From the NCBI GenBank assembly GCA_026397575.1, contig JAPLUP010000571.1, positions 1-7,217 on the forward strand: a DNA stretch of 7,217 nucleotides, given 5' to 3'. Below the pieces are notes generated by a model. It was not told the DNA's origin and did no database searches. It worked only from the letters and a program-made list of their open reading frames with translations. The first letter of the stretch is position 1, and the number at the start of each line of letters is the position of its first letter. A program made the position numbers and the translations under genes. Source of the DNA: Candidatus Zixiibacteriota bacterium. GTDB taxonomy: Bacteria > Zixibacteria > MSB-5A5 > CAIYYT01. Below, piece after piece: positions 1 through 5,161 of the stretch.

Positions 1-1269
1 GCCGTACTTCCAGCCGACCGCGTAGCGATCGTTGCCCGAGTAGTCAACCAGCGCCGACGATCCCATGATAAATGCAAAACCCTGCGAATAAAGCGCCGCG
101 CTGTAGCTATCGAGGCCGCCATAGTCAAGCAACATGCCGACACCAAATGATGCGGCCGCCTGGCAACTGATATTACCGATGTACGTGTCATCTCCGGCGC
201 GATCGACCAGAATGCCCGTTCCAAAAATGCCGCAGCCGAGTGAGTAGTTCTTTGCCATGTAGGTATCATCCCCTCCCCAATCATCCAGTATGCCACATCC
301 AAGATATCCAGCGCCAAAACAGTGATCACTCCTGGCGATGTAGCGGTCGTCTCCAGCCATATCAATTATGATCTGAAAGCGTTGCCCGGGCTTGTTTGAA
401 AGATAGAATTCGTCATCGCCTCCGAAATCTATGATGATGGCAAAATCCCCTTCATAGCGATCGTTGCCTTTTCCGCCGACGACAATGGGACCGCACTCTG
501 TTTTCAGTTTATAGAAGTATCGTAGTAATAGCGAGTCGGGTATCTGCTGCAAAGCCTTCTTGTTCAGGGCCAGCCAATCTGCAAGCTGCTGGTAATCGCT
601 GACAAGCTGCCGCGACGCATCGAGGATGTTAGCCATGCTTATCTTCGAACCGACAGTCTTGAATCTGATTGCCAAGGAGTCACCCAATTTCTGAAGACTG
701 TCAAGTTCTTCGAGTGGCCGATTAGCACTCTTCTCTTCTTCTTGAAGAAAAGTCAGAAAGCTGTCGGCGACAAAAGCAGACTCGGCGCCCGATAATCCCT
801 CCGTAAGTGGAATGCTGGCGACGAATCTCATACCGACGTATGTCCTAAGCAACCGATCAGCGAACTCGCCGATTATTCCTCCCGCCTGTCTGGCATCCGA
901 GTAAATCTTCTCAGAAGGTATCTGCGAGTCGGCAAGGAACGAAAGCCGATGTTGGCGACCGAGCATCTGCTCCAAAGTGTCGTATTTCTCGGAGACAGAG
1001 ATGGTCGTATCCTTCAGAAAATCCCCACGCTTCTTCAGGTAATCCGGAATCTGCAGCGGATGTTGCGTCAACTCGTCGATGATTTTCAGTCGGAAGCTGT
1101 CGCGATCAACATAGTCGGTGCGGAAAGCGATATCTCCGGTGTCGATATCGATGTAGTTCAGCACATGGTTGATCGTATCGATTGGGAAATGATAGTCACC
1201 CGCGGCTACAGAGCCGCTAAACACAAGAATGATGACAACGCCGATGGACAGGACAACGCGGTAGCTCAC
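1..1269 (-). CDS. Secreted protein with C-terminal GDD-x-Y Asp-rich repeats (5' part; C-terminus lies beyond window)
   Basis: The frame is open from a GTG at 1269 to the window edge (423 codons seen). An in-frame TAG four codons upstream of the GTG leaves no earlier start; no clear Shine-Dalgarno is visible. Residues 1-23 form a signal peptide: a short basic start, a hydrophobic stretch rich in V, I and L, then SGSVAAG as the likely cleavage region. Residues 25-255 are polar and probably helical. From about residue 264 a repeat begins: D-x-[GA]-G-[DN]-D-x-[YF] motifs have their aromatic residue at 272, 288, 310, 337, 363, 389 and 416, so spacing settles at 26-27 residues. Between motifs lie glycine-rich segments such as GAGYLGCGILDD and ASFGVGMLLDYG. 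The pattern suggests a solenoid with acidic, possibly calcium-binding, turns; this is inference, and the period is much longer than the RTX nonapeptide. I do not recognise a named family. The product is probably periplasmic or outside the cell; its function is unknown. Confidence 0.85.
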   Translation of the reverse strand, partial: MSYRVVLSIGVVIILVFSGSVAAGDYHFPIDTINHVLNYIDIDTGDIAFRTDYVDRDSFRLKIIDELTQHPLQIPDYLKKRGDFLKDTTISVSEKYDTLEQMLGRQHRLSFLADSQIPSEKIYSDARQAGGIIGEFADRLLRTYVGMRFVASIPLTEGLSGAESAFVADSFLTFLQEEEKSANRPLEELDSLQKLGDSLAIRFKTVGSKISMANILDASRQLVSDYQQLADWLALNKKALQQIPDSLLLRYFYKLKTECGPIVVGGKGNDRYEGDFAIIIDFGGDDEFYLSNKPGQRFQIIIDMAGDDRYIARSDHCFGAGYLGCGILDDWGGDDTYMAKNYSLGCGIFGTGILVDRAGDDTYIGNISCQAAASFGVGMLLDYGGLDSYSAALYSQGFAFIMGSSALVDYSGNDRYAVGWKYG

Positions 1270-1272
1270 GTC

Positions 1273-1293
1273 GTTGAACTAATACGTTTCAAC
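1273..1293. repeat. Inverted repeat just upstream of the repeat-protein start
   Basis: The arms GTTGAA (1273-1278) and TTCAAC (1288-1293) are perfect complements separated by 9 nt. They end 4 bp upstream of the GTG start of the minus-strand repeat protein, where a ribosome binding site would be expected. The dyad could be an operator or an RNA hairpin covering the translation start. Six-base arms can also arise by chance. Confidence 0.3.
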
Positions 1294-1331
1294 AATGTAG
1301 CGCAATCGCTTTTTGGGTCGCAGTTTTGCGG

Positions 1332-1349
1332 GTCACGCCGGCTCGTGGC
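1332..1349. repeat. Short palindromic repeat, copy A (CACGCCGGCTCG core)
   Basis: The stem GTCACG/CGTGGC (one G-T pair) encloses the 6-nt loop CCGGCT. A second copy with the same core and loop lies at 1772-1791; aligned over 19 bases (1331-1349 and 1772-1790) the two match at 17 positions, and both can fold. Two such copies 440 bp apart in gene-free DNA suggest a small dispersed repeat family rather than a unique regulatory site. Confidence 0.5.
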
Positions 1350-1362
1350 GTAAAAACAGTAA

Positions 1363-1379
1363 CCCACCCAGCGGGTGGG
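1363..1379. repeat. Perfect triloop palindrome (7-bp stem, AGC loop)
   Basis: CCCACCC (1363-1369) pairs with GGGTGGG (1373-1379) around the loop AGC. On the minus strand the run GGGTTACTGTTTTTA follows, so it might act as a weak terminator for the small membrane gene upstream. It shares the 8-base core CCAGCGGG with the hairpins at 1479-1495 and 1501-1526, which points to a repeat family. Confidence 0.6.
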
Positions 1380-1478
1380 ATTTGCATTTAACCGAAGCGC
1401 CAAATAGTGCCAACAATCCGAACACCGGCTGCTATCTACGGTTCTCTCACTGCACATTCTGCAGCCATCGTCATGGAA

Positions 1479-1495
1479 CTCACCCGCTGGGTGAG
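1479..1495. repeat. Perfect triloop palindrome (7-bp stem, GCT loop)
   Basis: CTCACCC (1479-1485) pairs with GGGTGAG (1489-1495) around the loop GCT. The central CCCGCTGG is the reverse complement of the CCAGCGGG core in the hairpins on either side, so this copy lies in the opposite orientation. The outermost stem pair differs from the 1363 copy in both arms (C-G there, T-A counterpart here at the second pair), so pairing is kept while sequence changes. Confidence 0.6.
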
Positions 1496-1500
1496 GTACA

Positions 1501-1526
1501 AAGTCAAACCCCCAGCGGGCTGACTT
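1501..1526. repeat. Imperfect palindrome overlapping the stop of the small membrane gene
   Basis: The outer arms AAGTCA (1501-1506) and TGACTT (1521-1526) enclose CCC-AGC-GGG (1511-1519), with an asymmetric internal loop. It contains the same CCAGCGGG core as the two neighbouring hairpins. Its right arm reaches into the stop codon of the minus-strand gene at 1525-1731, so it could protect or end that transcript, although no T-run follows on the minus strand. Confidence 0.45.
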
Positions 1527-1731
1527 ATCTTACTCTCCCTCTCCGGGCCACAAGCCAACAGGCCCAGACGAAGAACCCGATTGCAACTGGAAAACCAACG
1601 TACGAAAGAGAATGCGGGATCACCGTCGTCCCAACGATAACAGGCCAGTGGTAAATTAGCCTGAAGAGATGTAACATCCCGACCAGAAAAAAGATGGCGC
1701 CTGAGATTATCAGGTATAGCTTGGTACTCAT
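1525..1731 (-). CDS. Small two-helix integral membrane protein, unknown function
   Basis: The 68-residue product starts at ATG 1731. AGGAG lies 7 nt upstream (1739-1743), which is why I prefer this start over upstream in-frame codons that would read through the repeat at 1772-1791. Two hydrophobic segments are visible, about residues 5-27 and 44-63, joined by a loop containing RLIYHWP and VIPHSLS; the C-terminus is basic (RRGRVR), suggesting it faces the cytoplasm. The His-Leu-Phe-Arg at the end of helix 1 and the Trp-Pro that follows remind me of small uncharacterised two-helix proteins found in many bacteria, but I cannot name a family. It lies 106 bp downstream of the acetyltransferase on the same strand, separated by two palindromes, so co-transcription is uncertain. 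Confidence 0.7.
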   Translation of the reverse strand: MSTKLYLIISGAIFFLVGMLHLFRLIYHWPVIVGTTVIPHSLSYVGFPVAIGFFVWACWLVARRGRVR

Positions 1732-1771
1732 TTTGTTTCTCCTATTCTCGATGTTTCTCGGCAAGTTGGTA

Positions 1772-1791
1772 GGCCACGCCGGCTCGCGGCC
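1772..1791. repeat. Short palindromic repeat, copy B (CACGCCGGCTCG core)
   Basis: GGCCACG (1772-1778) pairs with CGCGGCC (1785-1791) around the loop CCGGCT, with one A-C mismatch. It is a second copy of the repeat at 1332-1349, in the same orientation. It lies in the leader region of the small membrane gene, about 40 bp upstream of its start codon. Confidence 0.5.
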
Positions 1792-1809
1792 CGATACTAC
1801 AGATACATC

Positions 1810-1826
1810 AAGCCCCAAGTGGGCTT
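1810..1826 (-). terminator. Hairpin after the acetyltransferase gene, possible weak terminator
   Basis: AAGCCC (1810-1815) pairs with GGGCTT (1821-1826) around a 5-nt loop. It lies 11 bp past the stop of the minus-strand acetyltransferase. Only TTGATGT follows on that strand, so the T-run is poor. It may be an attenuator, a 3' end stabiliser or another member of the local palindrome cluster. Confidence 0.35.
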
Positions 1827-1837
1827 CACCTGTTTTG

Positions 1838-2392
1838 CTACTTGGCTATTTCTTCCCAATCATGTTTCAAAATGCCGTAAAGCCCCATGTCCTCGCACTT
1901 GCCCCATTTCATAACGTGCTGCCGGCGACAGCCCTCGTGCCGCATGGCCAGTTTCTGCATCACACGGCCAGAGGCTGGATTCCGAGTAAGGAAGCTGGCG
2001 TGGATTCGGATCAGACCCAGCACTAAGAAACCGTAGCGTAGCACGGCGCTTGCCGCCTCCGTGCAGTATCCTTGGTTCCAGTAGGGCTTTCCGACCCAAT
2101 ACCCCAGTTCTGCCTGGTGCCCTTTGGATATGTCCATGAGGCTGATAGCTCCTAACAGCATATCATCAGGCTTGCGGGTTATCGCCAGCGTGACTCCCTT
2201 CTCCTGGTCGAAGGTTTCCTGGTGCTTGGAAATCCATTCCTCTGCCTTTCCATCGCCATACGGGTGTGGAATACTCAATGTGGTATCTGCTATTGCCCGG
2301 TCTCCGGCAAGGCGTTGAACATCCTTGGCGTCCGCCATCGCGAAAGGTCTCAGTATCAGTCGTTTCGTTTCGAGGGTTGGTCGTTGGCTCAT
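1838..2392 (-). CDS. GNAT acetyltransferase, RimJ/RimL type
   Basis: The 184-residue protein has the usual length for the RimJ/RimL branch of GNAT N-acetyltransferases, which transfer acetyl from acetyl-CoA to an amino group. It opens with the typical LETKRLILRPF (residues 7-17). The acetyl-CoA-binding segment follows strand 4: ELGYWVGKPYWNQGYCTEAA (95-114), where the Q/R-x-x-G-x-G/A loop reads NQGYCT. The next conserved block is TRNPASGRVMQKLAMRHEG (136-154), with the Asn and Ser typical of the subfamily. The C-terminal QHVMKWGKCEDMGLYGIL matches the usual end of these proteins. A purine-rich AGGAAGAGAG stretch precedes ATG 2392. The substrate cannot be predicted; relatives modify ribosomal proteins, antibiotics or small metabolites. 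It appears to have its own promoter at 2434-2462. Confidence 0.92.
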   Translation of the reverse strand: MSQRPTLETKRLILRPFAMADAKDVQRLAGDRAIADTTLSIPHPYGDGKAEEWISKHQETFDQEKGVTLAITRKPDDMLLGAISLMDISKGHQAELGYWVGKPYWNQGYCTEAASAVLRYGFLVLGLIRIHASFLTRNPASGRVMQKLAMRHEGCRRQHVMKWGKCEDMGLYGILKHDWEEIAK

Positions 2393-2433
2393 ATCTTCTC
2401 TCTTCCTGATATCCCGCTCACATCCCGTCCAAC

Positions 2434-2462
2434 AGAATATAGACCTTCAAGAGACAAGTCAA
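2434..2462 (-). promoter_or_regulatory. Candidate sigma-70-type promoter of the acetyltransferase gene
   Basis: On the minus strand TTGACT (2462-2457) is followed after 17 nt by TATTCT (2439-2434); an overlapping TATATT (2441-2436) gives a 15-nt spacer. The predicted leader of about 35 nt before ATG 2392 is reasonable. This is motif matching only. Confidence 0.45.
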
Positions 2463-2523
2463 CAAATGATCATGTTAGCATTGTTCCCCACCTGATCGGG
2501 ACTTTTGAAAAAGCCCAGACCGT

Positions 2524-2630
2524 GTCATTGCGAGGAGTGCGGAGAGGTGATGCAGGGTGTGGAGCACGACGAAGCAATCTCGATTTGTGCTCTTCCGATG
2601 CAGGCGCGCAGATTGCTTCGTCGTCATTGC
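2524..2630. repeat. Dispersed-type inverted repeat (GTCATTGC ... AGCAATCT/AGATTGCT ...)
   Basis: Perfect 15-bp arms ACGACGAAGCAATCT (2566-2580) and AGATTGCTTCGTCGT (2610-2624) flank a 29-nt centre. The word GTCATTGC occurs at 2524-2531 and again at 2623-2630, framing the unit as a 99-bp-spaced direct repeat. The words GTCATTGCGAGGAG and GACGAAGCAATCT match, from memory, a short palindromic repeat that recurs in noncoding DNA of many unrelated bacteria. In the form I recall, the outer arms are inverted (ending in CCTCGCAATGAC); here the right end has a direct copy instead, so the element appears rearranged or decayed. No transposase is encoded. Confidence 0.75.
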
Positions 2631-2757
2631 CCCTCCCCTCTCTCTCCCGCTCGGACGGGAATCTCCTTTGAGCATGTGCATTACGAGTGGCGCGAGAGCC
2701 ACGCAATGGCCAGCAAGAGATGTGCTCAGACCTGCAGCAACATAAAACGGCGCGAAG

Positions 2758-3933
2758 TCAATCGTCGCAACAGAGGGCATTATTGAGAAAGGTTTGCGCG
2801 GCGTTGTCGGGTGACAATCTTTCTATCAGATGCTTGGCATTAGCGCGGATGTCAAAATCGGAGACTATCATGCGCACCATTGCGTCGGCGAGCGATGCCG
2901 GCGATTTGCGGCGCGAGACAAAACCGAGTTTGTTGTCATGCACCAACGAACCAAGATCACCGGCGTCGGTTACGACCATCGGAGTTGCGGTCTGCAATGC
3001 CTCGCCGAAAACCAGCGGTATCGAATCAGTGTGCGACGGGATAATCAACGCCCGGGCGCGCTGTAGGTAGTTGATCAGTTCTTCATTTGAGAGGTTGCCC
3101 AGCAGATGCACCTTGCCACGCAACTTCAGTGTGTTGATGCTGCGCTGCACCTTGTCCGCTTTGGAACCGCTGCCGATTACCAGCAGCCGGTAATCCCAAA
3201 TGTCTTGCTTGATGCGCGCAAACGCTCTGAGCAAGTCAAAGATGCCCTTGTGAGTCTCAAGCGCCCCCACAAAGAGGAAGACTTCCTCGCGCAATATAGG
3301 CAGCATCTTGTAATGAAAGCGCCTCAACGTCGGCATAAAATGGCATTCGCGATCACTAATGCCGGTGGTCATTTCGCATAGCTTGTCGCCGTCGGCAAAC
3401 AGAGCTTTCGCCCTGCGCAGCGTGCGTCGAACCATCCTCCCATATAGGAATTTGCGCGCCCAGATATTGATATCTGGCCCCAGTAACCAAACCGAAAAAG
3501 GAATGTTGTTGACCTCGGTGGCACTGGCGGTAATCCATCCCGCGGGAAACGCTCCCAACGCCAGAACATAGTCGTATTCATGCTCCTCAAGATGCGCGGT
3601 CAGCGTGTGGCTGCCTGTTTGCAGACATTCTCTAATCCGGAAATAGGAAGTCAGACTCGCGGCAGTAGCGTTGTCAAAGACTACACCGGCCGTGCGGCAG
3701 GTAAAGCCGAACACAGGTAGATCGATGGAATCATCGTGCGGCTGAACGGCGATGGTGAAGACCTCAGTCTGTACGCCCCGCTTCCGTAGCGCTTCAACAA
3801 AGTCCAGAATCCAGGCGCCGCGAAAGTCGTCGGCAGAGGCGGGCAACGACACGGTAACCAGTAGCAGCCGTTTCGCCGCCTTTCCGACGGAGGTCTTGGG
3901 TCTGGTGAGACTGTGTCGGAGGGTATCGGCCAT
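2758..3933 (-). CDS. GT4-like family glycosyltransferase (GT-B fold)
   Basis: The 391-residue protein should transfer a sugar from a nucleotide-sugar donor. The N-terminal half opens with RLLLVTVSLPAS (22-33) and an ADDFRGAWILDFVEALRKRG segment (34-53), the usual glycine-containing loop and first helix of GT4 proteins. The C-terminal donor domain begins at FLFVGALETHKGIFDLLRAF (219-238) and continues with LLVIGSGSKAD, VHLLGNLSNEEL and the donor-site stretch DSIPLVFGEALQTATP (303-318). The classical E-x7-E motif reads D303-x7-E311, and the Gly-x-Pro that normally follows is Ala-Thr-Pro. I chose ATG 3933: longer in-frame starts would place the coding region across a strong terminator (3979-4007) and into the pilin gene. 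No good Shine-Dalgarno is visible. Acceptor unknown; proximity to pilin genes allows pilin or surface-polysaccharide glycosylation, but the terminator argues against a simple operon. Confidence 0.88.
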   Translation of the reverse strand: MADTLRHSLTRPKTSVGKAAKRLLLVTVSLPASADDFRGAWILDFVEALRKRGVQTEVFTIAVQPHDDSIDLPVFGFTCRTAGVVFDNATAASLTSYFRIRECLQTGSHTLTAHLEEHEYDYVLALGAFPAGWITASATEVNNIPFSVWLLGPDINIWARKFLYGRMVRRTLRRAKALFADGDKLCEMTTGISDRECHFMPTLRRFHYKMLPILREEVFLFVGALETHKGIFDLLRAFARIKQDIWDYRLLVIGSGSKADKVQRSINTLKLRGKVHLLGNLSNEELINYLQRARALIIPSHTDSIPLVFGEALQTATPMVVTDAGDLGSLVHDNKLGFVSRRKSPASLADAMVRMIVSDFDIRANAKHLIERLSPDNAAQTFLNNALCCDD

Positions 3934-3978
3934 AGTCTTATTTTCGGCAGTATCAGTACCGGTGCGCACGGTTGGCAC

Positions 3979-4007
3979 AAAAAAAGCGGGGACAAAAGAC
4001 CCCGCTT
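3979..4007 (-). terminator. Rho-independent terminator of the pilin transcript
   Basis: On the minus strand an 8-bp perfect stem AAGCGGGG/CCCCGCTT (arms 4007-4000 and 3991-3984) with an 8-nt loop runs directly into seven T residues in total (3985-3979). It begins 24 bp after the stop of the pilin at 4031-4474 and lies 45 bp before the glycosyltransferase start. This is the clearest terminator in the window. Confidence 0.92.
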
Positions 4008-4030
4008 CAAAACGAGCTTCAAACGTACGT

Positions 4031-4474
4031 CTAATCCACCGAGTCGTCCAAACCTGGCGTGCAGACCAACTGGCCTTGTTCATTGATGGTCCAAGTATCG
4101 ATAGTAGCATCATCATCAAGATTGGCGGTCGCAACGCAGCTGAAAGTGTTCAATGCCCCCGTTAAAGCGTAGCTGTAACGAGCGGTCGAGCCGACTTCGA
4201 CGCCCAGCGCGGCAAAGGCGGTGAGCCCATTGGTGGCATCAGCGGTAGCGTTCCCAGCTGGGTTTGGCCAGTATGCATCGTTCGCCTGCCTGTAGGTCTG
4301 CTCCATGGTGTAAATCTGTTTCAATAGCGTCTTGGCTTCCGACTGTTTTGCCTTGGTCGTGGCTCTCATGAACCGCGGAATGGCCAACGCAGCCAAGATA
4401 CCGATGATGACCACCACGATCATCAACTCGATCAGGGTAAAGCCCTTTTGGCTCTTGTGAAATTTGGACAACAT
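4031..4474 (-). CDS. Type IV pilin / pseudopilin with two cysteines
   Basis: The 147-residue prepilin has the class III signal: KSQKG|FTLIE, cleaved by prepilin peptidase between G11 and F12, with the conserved Glu at mature position 5 (E16). The hydrophobic helix spans about residues 12-34 and continues as an amphipathic helix (KAKQSEAKTLLKQIYTMEQTY). The globular part ends in NLDDDATIDTWTI (118-130) and carries Cys113 and Cys138, placed to form a disulfide as in many type IV pilins. A strong GAGGAGG (4487-4481) lies 6 nt before ATG 4474. It follows a paralogous pilin by 83 bp with no convincing terminator between, and is closed by the terminator at 3979-4007, so the two form an operon. Subunit of a type IV pilus or type II secretion pseudopilus; the sequence does not settle which. 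Confidence 0.93.
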   Translation of the reverse strand: MLSKFHKSQKGFTLIELMIVVVIIGILAALAIPRFMRATTKAKQSEAKTLLKQIYTMEQTYRQANDAYWPNPAGNATADATNGLTAFAALGVEVGSTARYSYALTGALNTFSCVATANLDDDATIDTWTINEQGQLVCTPGLDDSVD

Positions 4475-4557
4475 GTTGTGCCTCCTCTAGGCTAAAGGTT
4501 AACGTTACGGTTTCTTTCCAACTTCAATTTCTGTCCTCAATCGTATCCTCTCGCGGT

Positions 4558-4992
4558 TTAGCCCGCGGCGTCGTCCTTGCCCGCCGTGACGAGGAGCTGA
4601 CCCATTTCGTCGATCGTCCATTCATCGATGGTCGGATCATCATCAAGATTGGCGGTTGCCGTGGCGGTAAAGGTCATCGGCGTGCCGACGATTACGTATT
4701 CGTATCGCGCCGGGTTCTGCACTTCGACCAGGATTTCGGCGAAAGCGAATGGATTTGCCTGATTGGCGATCGTGCCCCCGAGGGGAATCCAGTATTCGCC
4801 AAACTGTTCGAAGTTGACTCGCTCCATGCTGTAGATCTGCTTCAAGATTAGTTTGGCTTCTGATTGTTTGGCTTTCGACGTGACTGCCATGAACCGTGGT
4901 ATCGCCATGGCCGCGAGGATGCCGAGGATAACCACAACGATCATCAATTCGAGCAGCGTGAAACCTTCCTGATTAAATCTTGAATAACGCAT
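4558..4992 (-). CDS. Type IV pilin / pseudopilin, cysteine-free paralogue
   Basis: From ATG 4992 the product is 144 residues, with GAGGAG at 5002-4997. An in-frame ATG 12 bp upstream overlaps that Shine-Dalgarno, and the longest open frame (to 5103) would cover the sigma-54 promoter, so both are rejected as starts. The signal reads NQEG|FTLLE: cleavage after G10, Glu at mature position 5 (E15), with Glu instead of the usual Lys/Arg before the Gly. The hydrophobic helix is about residues 11-33. The rest aligns with the downstream pilin, including KAKQSEAK (40-47), LKQIYSMER and NLDDDPTIDEWTIDE (115-129). It has no cysteine: positions matching Cys113 and Cys138 of the paralogue are Ala110 and Val135. 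It is the first gene after the sigma-54 promoter and is probably co-transcribed with its paralogue. Confidence 0.92.
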   Translation of the reverse strand: MRYSRFNQEGFTLLELMIVVVILGILAAMAIPRFMAVTSKAKQSEAKLILKQIYSMERVNFEQFGEYWIPLGGTIANQANPFAFAEILVEVQNPARYEYVIVGTPMTFTATATANLDDDPTIDEWTIDEMGQLLVTAGKDDAAG

Positions 4993-5023
4993 CGTTCTCC
5001 TCATAACAGTCTGCTCATATCCA

Positions 5024-5039
5024 TGCAATTGTGATGCCC
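5024..5039 (-). promoter_or_regulatory. Sigma-54 (-24/-12) promoter of the pilin operon
   Basis: On the minus strand GGGCATCACAATTGCA (5039-5024) matches the TGGCACG-N4-TTGCA consensus: invariant GG at 5038-5037, invariant GC at 5026-5025, exactly 10 nt between them, and a perfect TTGCA at the -12 box. Mismatches are the first T and the C-G at the end of the -24 box. Transcription would begin near 5013, giving a leader of about 20 nt that contains the Shine-Dalgarno. An NtrC-family activator is encoded just upstream. Confidence 0.75.
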
Positions 5040-5133
5040 AAACCGGGGCGCGTTTTAACTGCATGGCAGACCAGTGATTGACTTGAGTTGCGAATAGAAA
5101 CAATCCTTAGAAAAGGAACTGGAGATGGGAATC

Positions 5134-5160
5134 TGCAACGCATCCATTGCACTTTGCAAT
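5134..5160. promoter_or_regulatory. Candidate activator-binding site (enhancer) for the pilin promoter
   Basis: ATTGCA (5146-5151) and TGCAAT (5155-5160) form a perfect 6-3-6 dyad starting 1 bp after the regulator stop codon. A third half-site, TGCAA, lies at 5134-5138, with its centre 21 bp from the outer half-site, about two helical turns. The dyad centre is about 140 bp upstream of the predicted transcription start, the usual distance for enhancers of NtrC-type activators. Binding by the adjacent regulator is inferred. Confidence 0.45.
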
Positions 5161-5161
5161 G

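Larger units (their letters stand above)
2393..2757. other. 365-bp gene-free stretch between the glycosyltransferase and acetyltransferase genes
   Basis: No credible gene was found; the short open frames here have no recognisable protein features and overlap the inverted repeat. The stretch holds the promoter at 2434-2462, the repeat at 2524-2630, and small hairpins at 2645-2660 (TCCCG/CGGGA) and 2687-2702 (GTGGC/GCCAC). None is a convincing terminator for the glycosyltransferase gene that ends at 2758. The part from 2631 to 2648 is a pyrimidine run of C and T, ending in a G at 2649. Confidence 0.6.

Noticed and set aside
1..480. CRISPR or DNA tandem repeat suggested by recurring GAT-GAC words
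   Set aside because: The recurrence is at protein level (GDD-x-Y motifs) with variable codons and unequal spacing; there are no constant repeats with unique spacers.
1266..1457. Open frame of 63 codons on the minus strand between the repeat protein and the small membrane gene
   Set aside because: It runs through two palindromes, lacks a ribosome binding site and shows no recognisable protein features.
2470..2786. Several open frames of 60-150 codons across the gene-free stretch
   Set aside because: They translate the inverted repeat and the pyrimidine run; the open frames reflect repeat composition, not conserved protein.
3934..4134. N-terminal extension of the glycosyltransferase by up to 67 codons
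   Set aside because: It would run through the strong terminator at 3979-4007 and into the pilin gene in another frame, and the added residues resemble no glycosyltransferase. ATG 3933 leaves a normal N-terminus.
3752..4165. Plus-strand open frames opposite the glycosyltransferase, acetyltransferase and regulator genes
   Set aside because: They are antisense frames over clearly recognised proteins, with no ribosome binding sites or family features of their own.
4552..4567. CGCGG/CCGCG hairpin at the end of the first pilin gene as a terminator
   Set aside because: The stem is only 5 bp, overlaps the stop codon and has no T-run; the two pilins more likely share a transcript.
4993..5103. N-terminal extension of the cysteine-free pilin
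   Set aside because: It would cover the sigma-54 promoter and give a prepilin leader of some 47 residues instead of 10. The Shine-Dalgarno fits ATG 4992.
5134..5146. TGGATGCGTTGCA as a second sigma-54 promoter
   Set aside because: GG and GC are separated by only 7 nt instead of the required 10.
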